From contig NZ_CP034689.1 of NCBI RefSeq assembly GCF_003994415.1, positions 5,642,001 to 5,706,000 on the forward strand: a stretch of 64,000 bases of DNA. Direction: 5' to 3'. Every line of letters begins with the position of its first letter. Position 1 is the first letter of the stretch. The stretch comes from Achromobacter spanius (GTDB taxonomy: Bacteria; Pseudomonadota; Gammaproteobacteria; Burkholderiales; Burkholderiaceae_B). Below the pieces are notes generated by a model that ran no database searches, was not told where the DNA came from, and was given only the letters and a program-made list of their open reading frames with translations. A program made the position numbers and the translations under genes. Below, one piece after another: positions 40,822 to 49,651 of the stretch.

Positions 40822-43316
40822 TTCCCTAGCAATCCCTTTAAAGCCTTGTCCACGGCCTCGCCGCCCTTGCCCTTGCCCGTGACGGCCTCGCGCAGCTTGT
40901 TTTCCAGGCTGCGCGTGAGGATGCCGCCGATGGCGTCTTTCCACAGCAAGGTGTACGTCGGCTTTTCGAACGGACCCTGTACGTGCACGGGAATGGTCAC
41001 GTTTTTCAGGTCGATCAATTCCTGGCCTTCGGGGGCAGCCGCCGGGTTGACGACGCGCGCGCGCACCACCACGTCCAGCTCGCTTTTCACGAAGTCGATA
41101 TTCGCCGGCGAGCCCTGAGTCACGCGCAACAACGGCGACACGATGTTCAAGCGCTTCACCGCCGCCACGCCCTTGGTAAAGGCCAGGTCCGCGTCCATTT
41201 CCGAGAATTCAGTCTGCTTGCTGGAGTCGGCCGGCACGGTCTCGTCTTGCGATTCCGGCTTGAACGCCGCCTTCAGCTCGCGCAGCGTCTGCGTCAGGTT
41301 GATGCCCTTGACGGCGCCATCACGCAAACGCACTTGCAGACTGCCACCCAGGGCGTTCTTCATGGCGTAGGCATTGGCGCCGGCGGTCTTCAAGTCCAGC
41401 GCCAGGCTGCCCGTGCCGCTAAGCATGTTGCGCTTGACCAGGTCCATCAGCAACGGCTCGATGGAGATACCGGCCAGCGACATCTTGGTGGCCAGTTGAT
41501 TGCCTTGCGCGGCGTCCACCGACATGGCGCCCGCCAGCTTGCCGCCATACAGGCCGGCCGTGAGGCTGGAGATTTCAAGCTTGCCCTTGTCCAGCTTGAC
41601 CACGGCCGACACCTCATCGGCCTTCAAACCACGCACCACCAGCTTGCCGACCTTCAAGGTGCCATTGACGCTGGGCCCCACCAGGGCAGACAGGTCGATG
41701 GTGTCGTCCACGGGCGCGGCCGGGGCCGCCGGCGTGGCGGGCTTGGATTCGTCTTTCTTGCCGTCGGCGGGCGGCTTGGCCGGGGCCGGCACGACGGGCG
41801 GCGCCAGCTTGTCCAGGTCCAGCGTATCCACCGCCAGCGCAAACTTCACCACCGGCATTTCGGACAGCTTGGTGATGTCGGCGCTCAGATCGAATTTGCC
41901 GCCTTCCAGCACGGCATTGATCTTGCTGGTGGCCTGGTCTTTAAGCAGGTCGACGTTCACGCTGCCGATCACCGGAATCTGCAGGTTGCCCTTGGGCAGG
42001 CCGGGGTCGGTAATGTTGACGTCGCCCCGCAGCGCGGACAGGCTGCCGGTGCGCTGCCACAGGTTCAAGCTCAGCGGCGACGCAAAGTTCAGCTTCACGA
42101 CGCGTTCGCCGTTCTTGGACGTGCTGTCGACTTTGGCTTCCTTGATGTCCAGCTCGGCGGCGTTGCCGCTGATGCCGTTCAAGCCAAAGCTGGCGTCCAG
42201 GCCGCTGAGGCGCACGCGTCCGGTCAGGGCTTCGCCCGTCGCCGACGTGGGCGAAATGTTCAGCGCGGGCGCGTCCACCGCAAATTCAAAGGGGCCATCA
42301 GCGGATCCGCCCTTGGCGCGCACGGCCAGCTTTTCAATCTGCAGTTGGCTCTTGTGGGGGTCGATGGCCAGCTTGGGCATGGCCACGCTGGCTTCCACAT
42401 TGGTGGCGCGCGCGGCAGGGTCCGTGATGTCGCCCTGGAACACCACTTCAAGGCCCGCGATATCCAGCGACGACTTCTGTCCGTTGAAAGCCAGGTTGCC
42501 GCGCATGGCCAGGCTCTTGGCCTCGGCGCCGGGCAGCTTGCCGTCCATGCGCAAGTCAAGCTTCTGGGCCGCGTAGCGCTTGGCCGACGGGTCCAGCGTC
42601 AACAGCGCCTGCCCCGTCAGGTTGGCGTCCACGCGCGGGTTGCCGCCTTCCACGCGGGCCGTCAGGCGCACGTCAAAAGGTTGGTTGAATGTGACGCGTC
42701 CGGTGTTGGCGTTGATCTTCGTCACCGCCACGGCCATGCCCGAGATGGCGTCCTGCAACAGCACTTCGCCGTCCTTCAAGTCCAGGCCGGCGATGTCGAT
42801 CTGCATGTTGTTGCGCGTGGCCGGCAAGGTGCCGCTGGTGATCGCCTGGGCCGCGGTCTGGGCTGCCCCCACCAGCGCTTCTGCCGGATTGGACGGCTCG
42901 GTGGTAATGGCCGGTGTGCCGCCCACCAGATTGCTGAAGTTGAACTGGCCGTCCTTGCCGCGCACCACGCGCGCCTTCAGCCCGCTGATGGCCACATGGT
43001 CCACCACGAAGCTGTTGGACAGCAAGGGCCACACGGCAACTGCAAGGCGCGTGCTTTCGATGGAGGCGAAGATGTCCGAGCTATTGGGCTCGGACAGCGA
43101 CACGCCCTGCACAGACAGGCCGATACGCGGAAAAAGCGATAGCTCGATCTCGCCGTCGATCGTCAGGGTACGGTGATAGCGTTCCTGTACAAGCTCTTCC
43201 AGCTTGTACTTGTACGCGTTGGGGTCGAATGTCAGCAAGAAGATGGCCAGGCCAACGACGGCCACGACAACCAACACTACCAGGCCTATCAAAATGCGCT
43301 TGAACCACGTTTTCAT
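40818..43316 (-). CDS. AsmA family protein
   Basis: An 832-residue envelope protein. Residues about 8-30 form a single N-terminal membrane anchor (ILIGLVVLVVVAVVGLAIFLLTF) followed by DPNAYKYKLEELVQERYHRTLTIDGEIELSLFPRIGLSVQGVSL, the AsmA signature. The remainder is a long beta-rich repeat region facing the periplasm, with a Pro/Ala/Lys-rich insert near 505-530 and the AsmA C-terminal block near 600-790. AsmA-like proteins are large bridge-type proteins linked to lipid transport and outer-membrane assembly. It is the first gene of a two-gene unit with the MOSC-N protein. Confidence 0.88.
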   Translation of the reverse strand: MKTWFKRILIGLVVLVVVAVVGLAIFLLTFDPNAYKYKLEELVQERYHRTLTIDGEIELSLFPRIGLSVQGVSLSEPNSSDIFASIESTRLAVAVWPLLSNSFVVDHVAISGLKARVVRGKDGQFNFSNLVGGTPAITTEPSNPAEALVGAAQTAAQAITSGTLPATRNNMQIDIAGLDLKDGEVLLQDAISGMAVAVTKINANTGRVTFNQPFDVRLTARVEGGNPRVDANLTGQALLTLDPSAKRYAAQKLDLRMDGKLPGAEAKSLAMRGNLAFNGQKSSLDIAGLEVVFQGDITDPAARATNVEASVAMPKLAIDPHKSQLQIEKLAVRAKGGSADGPFEFAVDAPALNISPTSATGEALTGRVRLSGLDASFGLNGISGNAAELDIKEAKVDSTSKNGERVVKLNFASPLSLNLWQRTGSLSALRGDVNITDPGLPKGNLQIPVIGSVNVDLLKDQATSKINAVLEGGKFDLSADITKLSEMPVVKFALAVDTLDLDKLAPPVVPAPAKPPADGKKDESKPATPAAPAAPVDDTIDLSALVGPSVNGTLKVGKLVVRGLKADEVSAVVKLDKGKLEISSLTAGLYGGKLAGAMSVDAAQGNQLATKMSLAGISIEPLLMDLVKRNMLSGTGSLALDLKTAGANAYAMKNALGGSLQVRLRDGAVKGINLTQTLRELKAAFKPESQDETVPADSSKQTEFSEMDADLAFTKGVAAVKRLNIVSPLLRVTQGSPANIDFVKSELDVVVRARVVNPAAAPEGQELIDLKNVTIPVHVQGPFEKPTYTLLWKDAIGGILTRSLENKLREAVTGKGKGGEAVDKALKGLLGK

Positions 43317-43709
43317 TGCTGCCCCGTCGGTACCTCGACTGGAAATTCTTGGATGCCGCCCACCGCGCGACGCGCGTGGATGGTGCTGTGGCGGCGGAAA
43401 AAACCGCGCGCCGGATGGAACTGTCTGCCTTCAGGGCGAGTCCCCGCTCCTGCCGAAAGCTTGCGGCTGCGGCTCAGGAAGGAAGGGTCTACCAAGGAAG
43501 GACTGCTGAAGACGCCAGCATGACCAGCGTGCAGATTTCGCTATCGTAACAAATCAGACCGGCTTCGCGAGGCCTTGTCAGACCATGACACCAAAAACGC
43601 ACTTGCTTGCCAGCCCGAAGCGCCGCGAGGCCGTCCATTCAAGCCCGCGAATCTGACGACTTTCTGTTTGCGGATTGTAGGACTAGAATGATTGATCCAT
43701 CAATCGTTG
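43317..43709. other. 393-base intergenic region between asmA and the MFS gene
   Basis: A divergent spacer of normal GC content. Apart from the palindrome at 43690-43705 no gene, repeat or strong hairpin was recognised. Short open frames crossing it lack ribosome sites and family features. Confidence 0.5.
43690..43705. promoter_or_regulatory. candidate MarR operator upstream of the MFS gene
   Basis: GATTGAT and ATCAATC are perfect 7-bp inverted arms around CC. A TAGAAT hexamer (43684-43689) that could be the -10 element abuts it, so bound repressor would block transcription. It lies 17 bases before the MFS start; the MarR gene is the second gene of the pair. Confidence 0.55.
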
Positions 43710-43721
43710 ATGCATCCAACA

Positions 43722-45320
43722 ATGTCCGCCCCCACCCCAAGTACCCCACATTCGCCCGGCCAGGTGCTGCCGTTCCGGCAAACGCTGCTGGCCATGCTGG
43801 GCATGTGCTTCGTCATGATGATGGTCGCCATCGACCAGACGGTCGTGGGCACCGCGCTGCCCACCATCGTGGCCGAGCTCAAGGGCTTTGAACTGTACGC
43901 CTGGGTGGCCACGTCCTACCTGCTGACCTCGGTCATCACCGTGCCGATCTTCGGCCGCCTGGGCGACTACTACGGGCGCAAGCCCTTCGTGGTGGCCGCC
44001 ATCATCCTGTTCACGCTGGCCTCGGCCCTGTGCGGCGCGGCCGACAGCATGCTGTCGCTGGTGCTGGCGCGGGCCTTGCAAGGCATCGGCGGCGGCATGC
44101 TGGTGGGCACCGCATTCGCCTCCATCCCCGACCTGTTTCCCGACCCGCACGTGCGCTTGCGCTGGCAGGTGATGCTGAGTTCGGCCTTTGGCATTGCCAA
44201 CGCCGTCGGCCCCACGCTGGGCGGCGCGCTGACCGAACACTACGGCTGGCGGTCCGTGTTCTATGTGAACCTGCCCATCGGCATCCTGGGCCTGTGGTTC
44301 GTGGCGCGTTACCTGCCGCACCTGCGCAACCACACGTCCGGCAAGGTTCGCCTGGACTGGCAAGGCGCCCTGCTGGTCGCGCTGGCGCTGGGCAGCCTGC
44401 AACTGCTGGTGGAACTGCTGCCCAAGGAAGGAATAAGCGGCCCCATCGTGCTGCTGGGCCTGGGCAGCATCGCCTCGTTCGTGCTGCTGGTGTGGTGGGA
44501 AAAGCGCTGCCCGCACCCCCTCTTGCCGCTGGACATGTTCCGCAACCGCGGCCTGGCCACGCTGTTCACGCTGGCGCTGCTGGTGGGCGTGACGATGTAT
44601 TCGCTGCTGTTCTACGCGCCCCTGCTGCTGCAAGGCGGCTTTGGCCTGTCGCCGCAAGACGCCGGCATGCTGATCACGCCGATGGTCGTGTTCATTACCG
44701 TGGGCAGCATCATCAACGGCCGCATCATCACTCGCATCCGCAACCCCAACCGCATGCTCTACGCGGGCTTTCTGCTGATGGCGCTGGCGTGCCTGGGCAT
44801 CGTCACCACCCACAGCTACACGTCGCATGTGCTGATTGCCGCCTACATGATGATGGCCGGCCTGGGCATGGGCTTCATCATGCCCAATCTGACGGTGTTC
44901 GCGCAGCAGACCGCGGGCCGCACGCACCTGGGCATCGCCACGGCGCTGTTGCAATCGCTGCGCATGATCGGCGGCATGCTGGGCACGGCGGTCGTCGGCA
45001 CCATGGTCAGCCACAGCTATTTCAGCGGTGTCGAGTCCACGCTGCACGGCGCGTCAGCGCAATGGCTGCCGGAACTGAACGACCCGCAGATGCTGGTCAA
45101 CCCGGCGGCGCAGACGCAGTTCCTGGCACAATTGGCGCATCAAGGCCAGGACGGTACGTCGTTGATCGAGATTGCGCGAGTCGCGCTGGTGGGCGCCATC
45201 CATGAAGGCCAGCTCATCGCGCTGGCCGTCGCCATCTTCGCACTCTGGTGCGTGCGGCGCGTGCCACTGGTGCAATTGGCCCGCCCAAGCAAGGCGGAGC
45301 CCGCTGGCGTCGGAGAATAG
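43722..45320 (+). CDS. DHA2-family MFS drug efflux transporter (EmrB/QacA type)
   Basis: A 532-residue proton-driven exporter with 14 predicted helices. It has the motif D/1 region MMVAIDQTVVGTALPTIVAEL, motif A GRLGDYYGRKPF and antiporter motif C-like GIANAVGPTLGGALTEHYGWRSVFYVN. ATG codons at 43710 and 43722 are both possible and neither has a Shine-Dalgarno sequence; 43722 is used. The MarR regulator follows at once, a common drug-efflux arrangement in which the drug relieves repression. Confidence 0.9.
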   Translation: MSAPTPSTPHSPGQVLPFRQTLLAMLGMCFVMMMVAIDQTVVGTALPTIVAELKGFELYAWVATSYLLTSVITVPIFGRLGDYYGRKPFVVAAIILFTLASALCGAADSMLSLVLARALQGIGGGMLVGTAFASIPDLFPDPHVRLRWQVMLSSAFGIANAVGPTLGGALTEHYGWRSVFYVNLPIGILGLWFVARYLPHLRNHTSGKVRLDWQGALLVALALGSLQLLVELLPKEGISGPIVLLGLGSIASFVLLVWWEKRCPHPLLPLDMFRNRGLATLFTLALLVGVTMYSLLFYAPLLLQGGFGLSPQDAGMLITPMVVFITVGSIINGRIITRIRNPNRMLYAGFLLMALACLGIVTTHSYTSHVLIAAYMMMAGLGMGFIMPNLTVFAQQTAGRTHLGIATALLQSLRMIGGMLGTAVVGTMVSHSYFSGVESTLHGASAQWLPELNDPQMLVNPAAQTQFLAQLAHQGQDGTSLIEIARVALVGAIHEGQLIALAVAIFALWCVRRVPLVQLARPSKAEPAGVGE

Positions 45321-45323
45321 CTT

Positions 45324-45770
45324 TTGCCCAGACAACAACAAGGCCTGCAAGTCATCCAGCACATGGGGCAGACATACCGCGTCATGCAAAGCGCATTCAG
45401 CAGCAAGGTAGGCCACGCCCTGCCCCGCTGGCGCATCCTGCTGGCGCTGCATGAAAACGGACAGTGTTCGCAGAAGCATCTGGCTGAGCGCTGCCGGCTG
45501 GATCCCGCGTCATTGACCCGGCAATTGCAGGCGATGGAAAAAATGGGCTGGATCGCGCGCGCGGTGGATGATCAGGACAACCGACTGACGAATGCCACGC
45601 TGACGGCTGCCGGGCAGGCGGTGGTGAATGAAGCGCTGCCTAAACGGGCGGCGTTTTTTGAAGAGGCGTTGAAAGGGTTGTCAGCGGCGGATGTGGATAC
45701 GCTGAACCGGGTGCTGAGCGTGCTGGAGGCGAATTTTTTACGGGCGGCGGGGGATAAGGCGGGGGGGTGA
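45324..45770 (+). CDS. MarR-family transcriptional regulator
   Basis: A 148-residue winged-helix regulator. LPRWRILLALHENGQCSQKHLAERCRLDPASLTRQLQAMEKMGWIARAVDDQDNR is the DNA-binding core (about 33-90), flanked by dimerisation helices. The start is TTG at 45324, three bases after the MFS stop, supported by GGAG eight bases upstream. The next ATG (45363) would remove part of helix 1. It probably represses the MFS gene and itself through the palindrome at 43690. Confidence 0.9.
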   Translation: MPRQQQGLQVIQHMGQTYRVMQSAFSSKVGHALPRWRILLALHENGQCSQKHLAERCRLDPASLTRQLQAMEKMGWIARAVDDQDNRLTNATLTAAGQAVVNEALPKRAAFFEEALKGLSAADVDTLNRVLSVLEANFLRAAGDKAGG

Positions 45771-45790
45771 TAAGGCGCGCGGAACCCGGG

Positions 45791-46912
45791 TCAGTCAGGC
45801 TTCAATTCGTAGCTGGTGCTGCGGCCACCAGCCCCCGAGCGTTGCAACACACCAAGATCAACCAGTTCGGAAATGTCGCGCAGCGCGGTATCGCTAGAAC
45901 ACTTCGCAAGAGCCGCCCACTTGCTGCTGGTCAGCTTGCCTTCAAAGCCGTCGAGCAAACGGTTCAACACCTTCACTTGCCGCTCGTTTAATGCGGCGCC
46001 GGACACACGGTTCCAGAACCGTGCTTTGCCCAGCACCGTATCCAGCGTGTGATGTGCCTGTCGCACCGCCTCATCCAGCATCTGCACAAACCACAATAGC
46101 CACGCCGTCACGTCCAGCGTGCCCTTCTGCGTGCGCTCAAGGATGTCGTAATAGGCATTGCGCTGACGCTGAATCTGCGCGGATAGGCTGTAGAAACGCC
46201 GCGGACTGCCATCGGCGCGGGCCAAGAGCAAGTCGCCGATCGCTCGGGCGATACGGCCATTGCCATCATCAAAGGGGTGCAAGGTCACAAACCACAGATG
46301 CCCCAGTCCGGCGCGGATCAAAGCGGGCTCCGACGCCCGTGGCGCATTCACCCAGTCCAGAAAGCGCATCATTTCCGCCGGCAGGCCATCTGCGGCGGGA
46401 GCTTCGAAATGAACCTTATGGCGCCCGACGTGACCCGACACCACCTGCATCGGCCCTTGGGCGTCATCCCGCCATCCGCCAGTGATGATCTTGCCGAGGC
46501 CCGAGTAGCCAGTGGGAAACAGCGCGGCATGCCAACCGAACAAGCGCTCAGCCGTCAGCGGCTGGCTGCTGTTGCCGCTGGCATCAAGCACCATGTCCAC
46601 CACGCCTTCCACATTGCGGTCGACTGGCGCCAAGGCACCGATATCAACACCAAGACGGCGAGCAATGGACGAGCGGACCGAGGCTGCGTTGAGGAGCTCA
46701 CCCTCGATCTCGCTAGTCTTGAGCACGTCATCCGTCAGCGCGGCCAGGCTGGCTTGCCCTTGTAAGCCAAGGCCGACGTCGGCAAGCCGCCCCAGCAACA
46801 TGCCCTGCGCGCGGCTGACTTGCGCCAAGGGCTCGGCGAGAACAGCCAAGTCGTAGCGCCAGTTCGGCCAGTCGGGGGCCTGCCAGATATAAAGATAATC
46901 GCCGCAGTTCAT
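45791..46912 (-). CDS. Fic family AMP-transferase with C-terminal winged helix
   Basis: A 373-residue Fic protein. The catalytic motif HPFDDGNGRIARA (212-224) is complete, so AMPylation of a target protein is expected. An N-terminal inhibitory motif T66-x3-E70-G71 (TSEIEG) fits the self-restrained class II Fic proteins. After the Fic core, residues about 300-373 form a winged helix (LTSSKWAALAKCSSDTALRDISELVDLGVLQRSG). The start codon at 46912 lies inside a large palindrome. No antitoxin gene is adjacent, consistent with internal inhibition. Confidence 0.92.
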   Translation of the reverse strand: MNCGDYLYIWQAPDWPNWRYDLAVLAEPLAQVSRAQGMLLGRLADVGLGLQGQASLAALTDDVLKTSEIEGELLNAASVRSSIARRLGVDIGALAPVDRNVEGVVDMVLDASGNSSQPLTAERLFGWHAALFPTGYSGLGKIITGGWRDDAQGPMQVVSGHVGRHKVHFEAPAADGLPAEMMRFLDWVNAPRASEPALIRAGLGHLWFVTLHPFDDGNGRIARAIGDLLLARADGSPRRFYSLSAQIQRQRNAYYDILERTQKGTLDVTAWLLWFVQMLDEAVRQAHHTLDTVLGKARFWNRVSGAALNERQVKVLNRLLDGFEGKLTSSKWAALAKCSSDTALRDISELVDLGVLQRSGAGGRSTSYELKPD

Positions 46913-46924
46913 GCGGCGATTATC
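46894..46924. promoter_or_regulatory. 13-bp-arm palindrome over the fic start codon
   Basis: GATAATCGCCGCA (46894-46906) and TGCGGCGATTATC (46912-46924) are perfect inverted arms around GTTCA. The minus-strand ATG (46910-46912) spans the loop and the first base of one arm. It could be an operator for the protein's own winged helix or an mRNA hairpin hiding the start. Confidence 0.65.
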
Positions 46925-46980
46925 GGGGCTATTCGCCGCAGCGGCAAGAGGTTCGCTGCGGGGGGAAATGAGCAAGGACG

Positions 46981-48072
46981 TCAGACGTTAAACAAGAAAT
47001 TCATCACATCCCCATCCTGCACGATGTATTCCTTGCCTTCGGCGCGCATCTTGCCGGCTTCCTTGGCGCCTTGCTCGCCCTTGTACGTGATGAAGTCTTC
47101 GTAGGCGATTGTTTGCGCGCGGATGAAGCCGCGTTCGAAGTCGGTGTGGATCACGCCGGCCGCTTGCGGGGCGGTGGCGCCGATGGGCACCGTCCAGGCG
47201 CGCACTTCCTTCACGCCTGCCGTGAAGTAGGTTTGCAGGCCCAGCAGCTTGAAGGCGGCGCGGATCAGGCGGTTCAGGCCCGGTTCTTCCATGCCCATGT
47301 CGGACAGGAACGCCTGGCGGTCGGCGTCATCGAGGTCGACGATTTCGGATTCGATGGCGGCGCAGATGGCGACGACCGGCGCGTTGCGCGCGGCGGCGAA
47401 TTCGGTCAGGCGGTCAAGCAGCGGGTTGTTGGTGAAACCGTCGTCGGCCACGTTGCCCACGTACATCGCGCGCTTGGCGGTGATGAAGCACAGTTGGGCG
47501 ATGTCGGCGTGTTCTTCCGGGCTGAGGTCCAGCGCGCGGATGGGCTTGGCTTCGTTCAGTTGGGCCACGCACTTTTCCAGCACGGCCACGATGCGCTGCG
47601 ATTCCTTGTCGCCGGAACGCGCGGTCTTCTGATGACGCTGCAGCGCTTTTTCAGCGGTTTGCATGTCGGCCAGCGCCAGTTCGGTTTCGATGACTTCGAT
47701 GTCGGCGATGGGGTCGATCTTGCCGGCCACGTGGATCACGTTGGGGTCTTCGAAGCAGCGCACCACGTTGACGATGGCGTCGGTTTCGCGGATGTGCGAC
47801 AGGAACTGGTTGCCCAGGCCTTCGCCCTTGCTTGCACCAGCCACCAGGCCCGCGATGTCCACGAATTCGACGGTGGCGGACAGGATGCGCTCGGGCTTGA
47901 CGATTTCAGCCAGCTTTTGCAGACGCGGATCCGGCACTTCGACCACACCGACGTTGGGCTCGATGGTGCAGAACGGATAGTTCTCGGCGGCGATGCCGGC
48001 GCGGGTCAGAGCGTTGAAAAGAGTCGATTTGCCAACGTTGGGCAGGCCGACGATGCCGCATTGCAGAGCCAT
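46981..48072 (-). CDS. ychF: YchF/OLA1 family ribosome-associated ATPase
   Basis: A 363-residue OBG-family P-loop protein. G1 is GLPNVGKSTLFNALT at the start, G3 is DIAGLVAGASKGEGLGNQFL, and a coiled-coil insert lies at about 130-165. The G4 region deviates from NKxD, as in all YchF proteins, which prefer ATP. A C-terminal TGS-like domain follows (VRAWTVPIGATAPQAAGVIHTDFERGF...IVQDGDVMNFLFNV). It associates with ribosomes and stress responses. It is monocistronic or follows the CPBP gene at a 96-base gap. Confidence 0.96.
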   Translation of the reverse strand: MALQCGIVGLPNVGKSTLFNALTRAGIAAENYPFCTIEPNVGVVEVPDPRLQKLAEIVKPERILSATVEFVDIAGLVAGASKGEGLGNQFLSHIRETDAIVNVVRCFEDPNVIHVAGKIDPIADIEVIETELALADMQTAEKALQRHQKTARSGDKESQRIVAVLEKCVAQLNEAKPIRALDLSPEEHADIAQLCFITAKRAMYVGNVADDGFTNNPLLDRLTEFAAARNAPVVAICAAIESEIVDLDDADRQAFLSDMGMEEPGLNRLIRAAFKLLGLQTYFTAGVKEVRAWTVPIGATAPQAAGVIHTDFERGFIRAQTIAYEDFITYKGEQGAKEAGKMRAEGKEYIVQDGDVMNFLFNV

Positions 48073-48168
48073 GGGAATCCTGTGTAAGTACGGTAGTGAT
48101 CGTTAACGTTCTAGTTTACCCCGGGCGCGCCCTGGGGCACCTTCATCAAGGCCGGCGATACGGCCCCG

Positions 48169-48957
48169 CTATTTGACGACGGACGGCGCCCAGCGCATGA
48201 CGGCCCAGATCATCAAAATGGGGCCGGCGTTGAACGTGGCGTGCAGCAGGATGGCCGCGCCGATGCCGCGTCGCACGCGCATCCAGCCCAGCACCAGCCC
48301 CGTCAGCCATTGCGGCAGCACCAGCAGCGGCATCAGCCAGTACGGCGTCTTGCTATAGACGAAGTTGGTCAGGTGGACCGCGGCAAACGTCAGCGCGACC
48401 AGATGGAACACCAGGCCGAAGTGCTTCAGGTAGTAGCGCCGCCATGTCGTGTCCCAGCCTGACAGCATCGTCGCGCGGGGACGCACGCCCCAACAGGCCA
48501 GCAGCATAAAAGCGGCCAGCAGCAGTCCCGTCCACAGTTGCGGGCCATACAGGACCACGGGCATCAATGCGGGCACCAACCAAAGCGCCTGCAAGGGCCG
48601 GCGCAAACCGTAGCGAAACAGCATTTCTTCAACGAGCGGCGCCCAGATAACCGCCGTCAGCCACGGCAGGTTGGCCGGATCGATGCGGTGGGTGGCGCCG
48701 CCCAAGCCAGCAGCCATCACAGCCACGGGGCCCAGCGCAAAAAGATTCAACGCCCACAGCAGCCCGGCCCAGGCCAACAGGCGTCCGGGGCGAATGCCCG
48801 GCCACCAATCAGCCAGAAACCCATTACCCACACGCCCCGCCGCACGCCCCGACACGCGCGACACTGGACGCGGGTGACGGATATAGCGCCAGAAGTCCGC
48901 GACTTCTGATCGAAAGCGGGTTTTGCCGACGGGGGTGGACTGCGCGGGGTTGTTCAT
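48169..48957 (-). CDS. CPBP-family intramembrane protease homologue
   Basis: A 262-residue membrane protein with about six to eight helices. The three CPBP/Rce1 motifs are visible: EEMLFRYGL (the Glu-Glu-x3-Arg site), FAAVHLTNF (Phe-x3-His) and HATFN (His-x3-Asn). These suggest a working glutamate-type intramembrane protease. The first ~50 residues are polar and Arg-rich. Its ATG overlaps the pth stop (ATGA), so it is coupled to pth. The target is unknown. Confidence 0.85.
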   Translation of the reverse strand: MNNPAQSTPVGKTRFRSEVADFWRYIRHPRPVSRVSGRAAGRVGNGFLADWWPGIRPGRLLAWAGLLWALNLFALGPVAVMAAGLGGATHRIDPANLPWLTAVIWAPLVEEMLFRYGLRRPLQALWLVPALMPVVLYGPQLWTGLLLAAFMLLACWGVRPRATMLSGWDTTWRRYYLKHFGLVFHLVALTFAAVHLTNFVYSKTPYWLMPLLVLPQWLTGLVLGWMRVRRGIGAAILLHATFNAGPILMIWAVMRWAPSVVK

Positions 48958-49553
48958 CCGGCAACGTTGCCACTATGCAATTGGCGCGTGGCCAGCGGAA
49001 AATCGCCCGCCAGCATCGCCGGCACCACGGCGCGGCAGCGGTCGATGACGGCATCGATTTCTTTCTGCTCATCGCGACGCGGCGGATGCAGCACAAAGTC
49101 CGCCACCTGCTGGGCCAGGCCCAGCGTGCGCGGGTGGCCGATACCGATGCGCAAGCGCCAGAAGTTCGGGCTGCCCAGCACCGCCTGAATGTCCTTCAAG
49201 CCGTTATGCCCCGCATGGCCACCGCCCTGCTTGAGCTTGACCTGTCCGGGCAGCAGATCCAGTTCGTCATGCAAGACCAGCACCTGTTCGGGCGCCAGCT
49301 TGTAGAAGCGCGCCAAGGCGCCGACGGCCTGGCCGGATTTATTCATATAGGTGATGGGCTTGAGCAACAGCACGTTGTCCGCACCCAGGCGCGACTTGGC
49401 GACCATGCCGAAAAAAGATTTCTCAAGCGCAAAAGAAGTGCGCAGATCGTCCGCCAGATGGTCGGCCAGCCAGAAGCCGGCGTTGTGCCGTGTGGTTTCG
49501 TAGTCGGGACCGGGGTTACCCAATCCCACAATGAGGCGTATGGGAATAGACAT
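48954..49553 (-). CDS. pth: Peptidyl-tRNA hydrolase
   Basis: A 199-residue enzyme that frees tRNA from peptidyl-tRNA dropped by stalled ribosomes. Active-site elements GLGNPGPDYETTRHNAGFW (Asn and catalytic His), KPITYMNKSGQAV and LHDELDLLPG (Asp) are all in place. It follows rplY on the same strand after a terminator-like hairpin. Only a weak ribosome site is visible. Confidence 0.96.
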   Translation of the reverse strand: MSIPIRLIVGLGNPGPDYETTRHNAGFWLADHLADDLRTSFALEKSFFGMVAKSRLGADNVLLLKPITYMNKSGQAVGALARFYKLAPEQVLVLHDELDLLPGQVKLKQGGGHAGHNGLKDIQAVLGSPNFWRLRIGIGHPRTLGLAQQVADFVLHPPRRDEQKEIDAVIDRCRAVVPAMLAGDFPLATRQLHSGNVAG

Positions 49554-49565
49554 GATGGAGGGTGT

Positions 49566-49609
49566 TTAAACCAAAAAACCCTGCGCATGCAAATGCACAC
49601 GCAGGGTTT
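49566..49609 (-). terminator. terminator after rplY
   Basis: AAACCCTGCG (49576-49585) and CGCAGGGTTT (49600-49609) form a perfect 10-bp stem with a 14-base loop. On minus it is followed by a TTTGGTTTAAAC run. It separates rplY from pth. Confidence 0.7.
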
Positions 49610-49651
49610 CGGGCACAAGCCGCGGAAAGCCCGAAGGCTTTCCAAGAAGGC

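Noticed and set aside
40983..43142. A 719-codon plus-strand open frame
   Set aside because: It is the antisense shadow of asmA; no recognisable domains or ribosome site.
45791..46980. Fic toxin with a separate antitoxin gene
   Set aside because: No small partner gene lies beside it; the inhibitory motif is inside the protein, so a self-inhibited class is the better reading.
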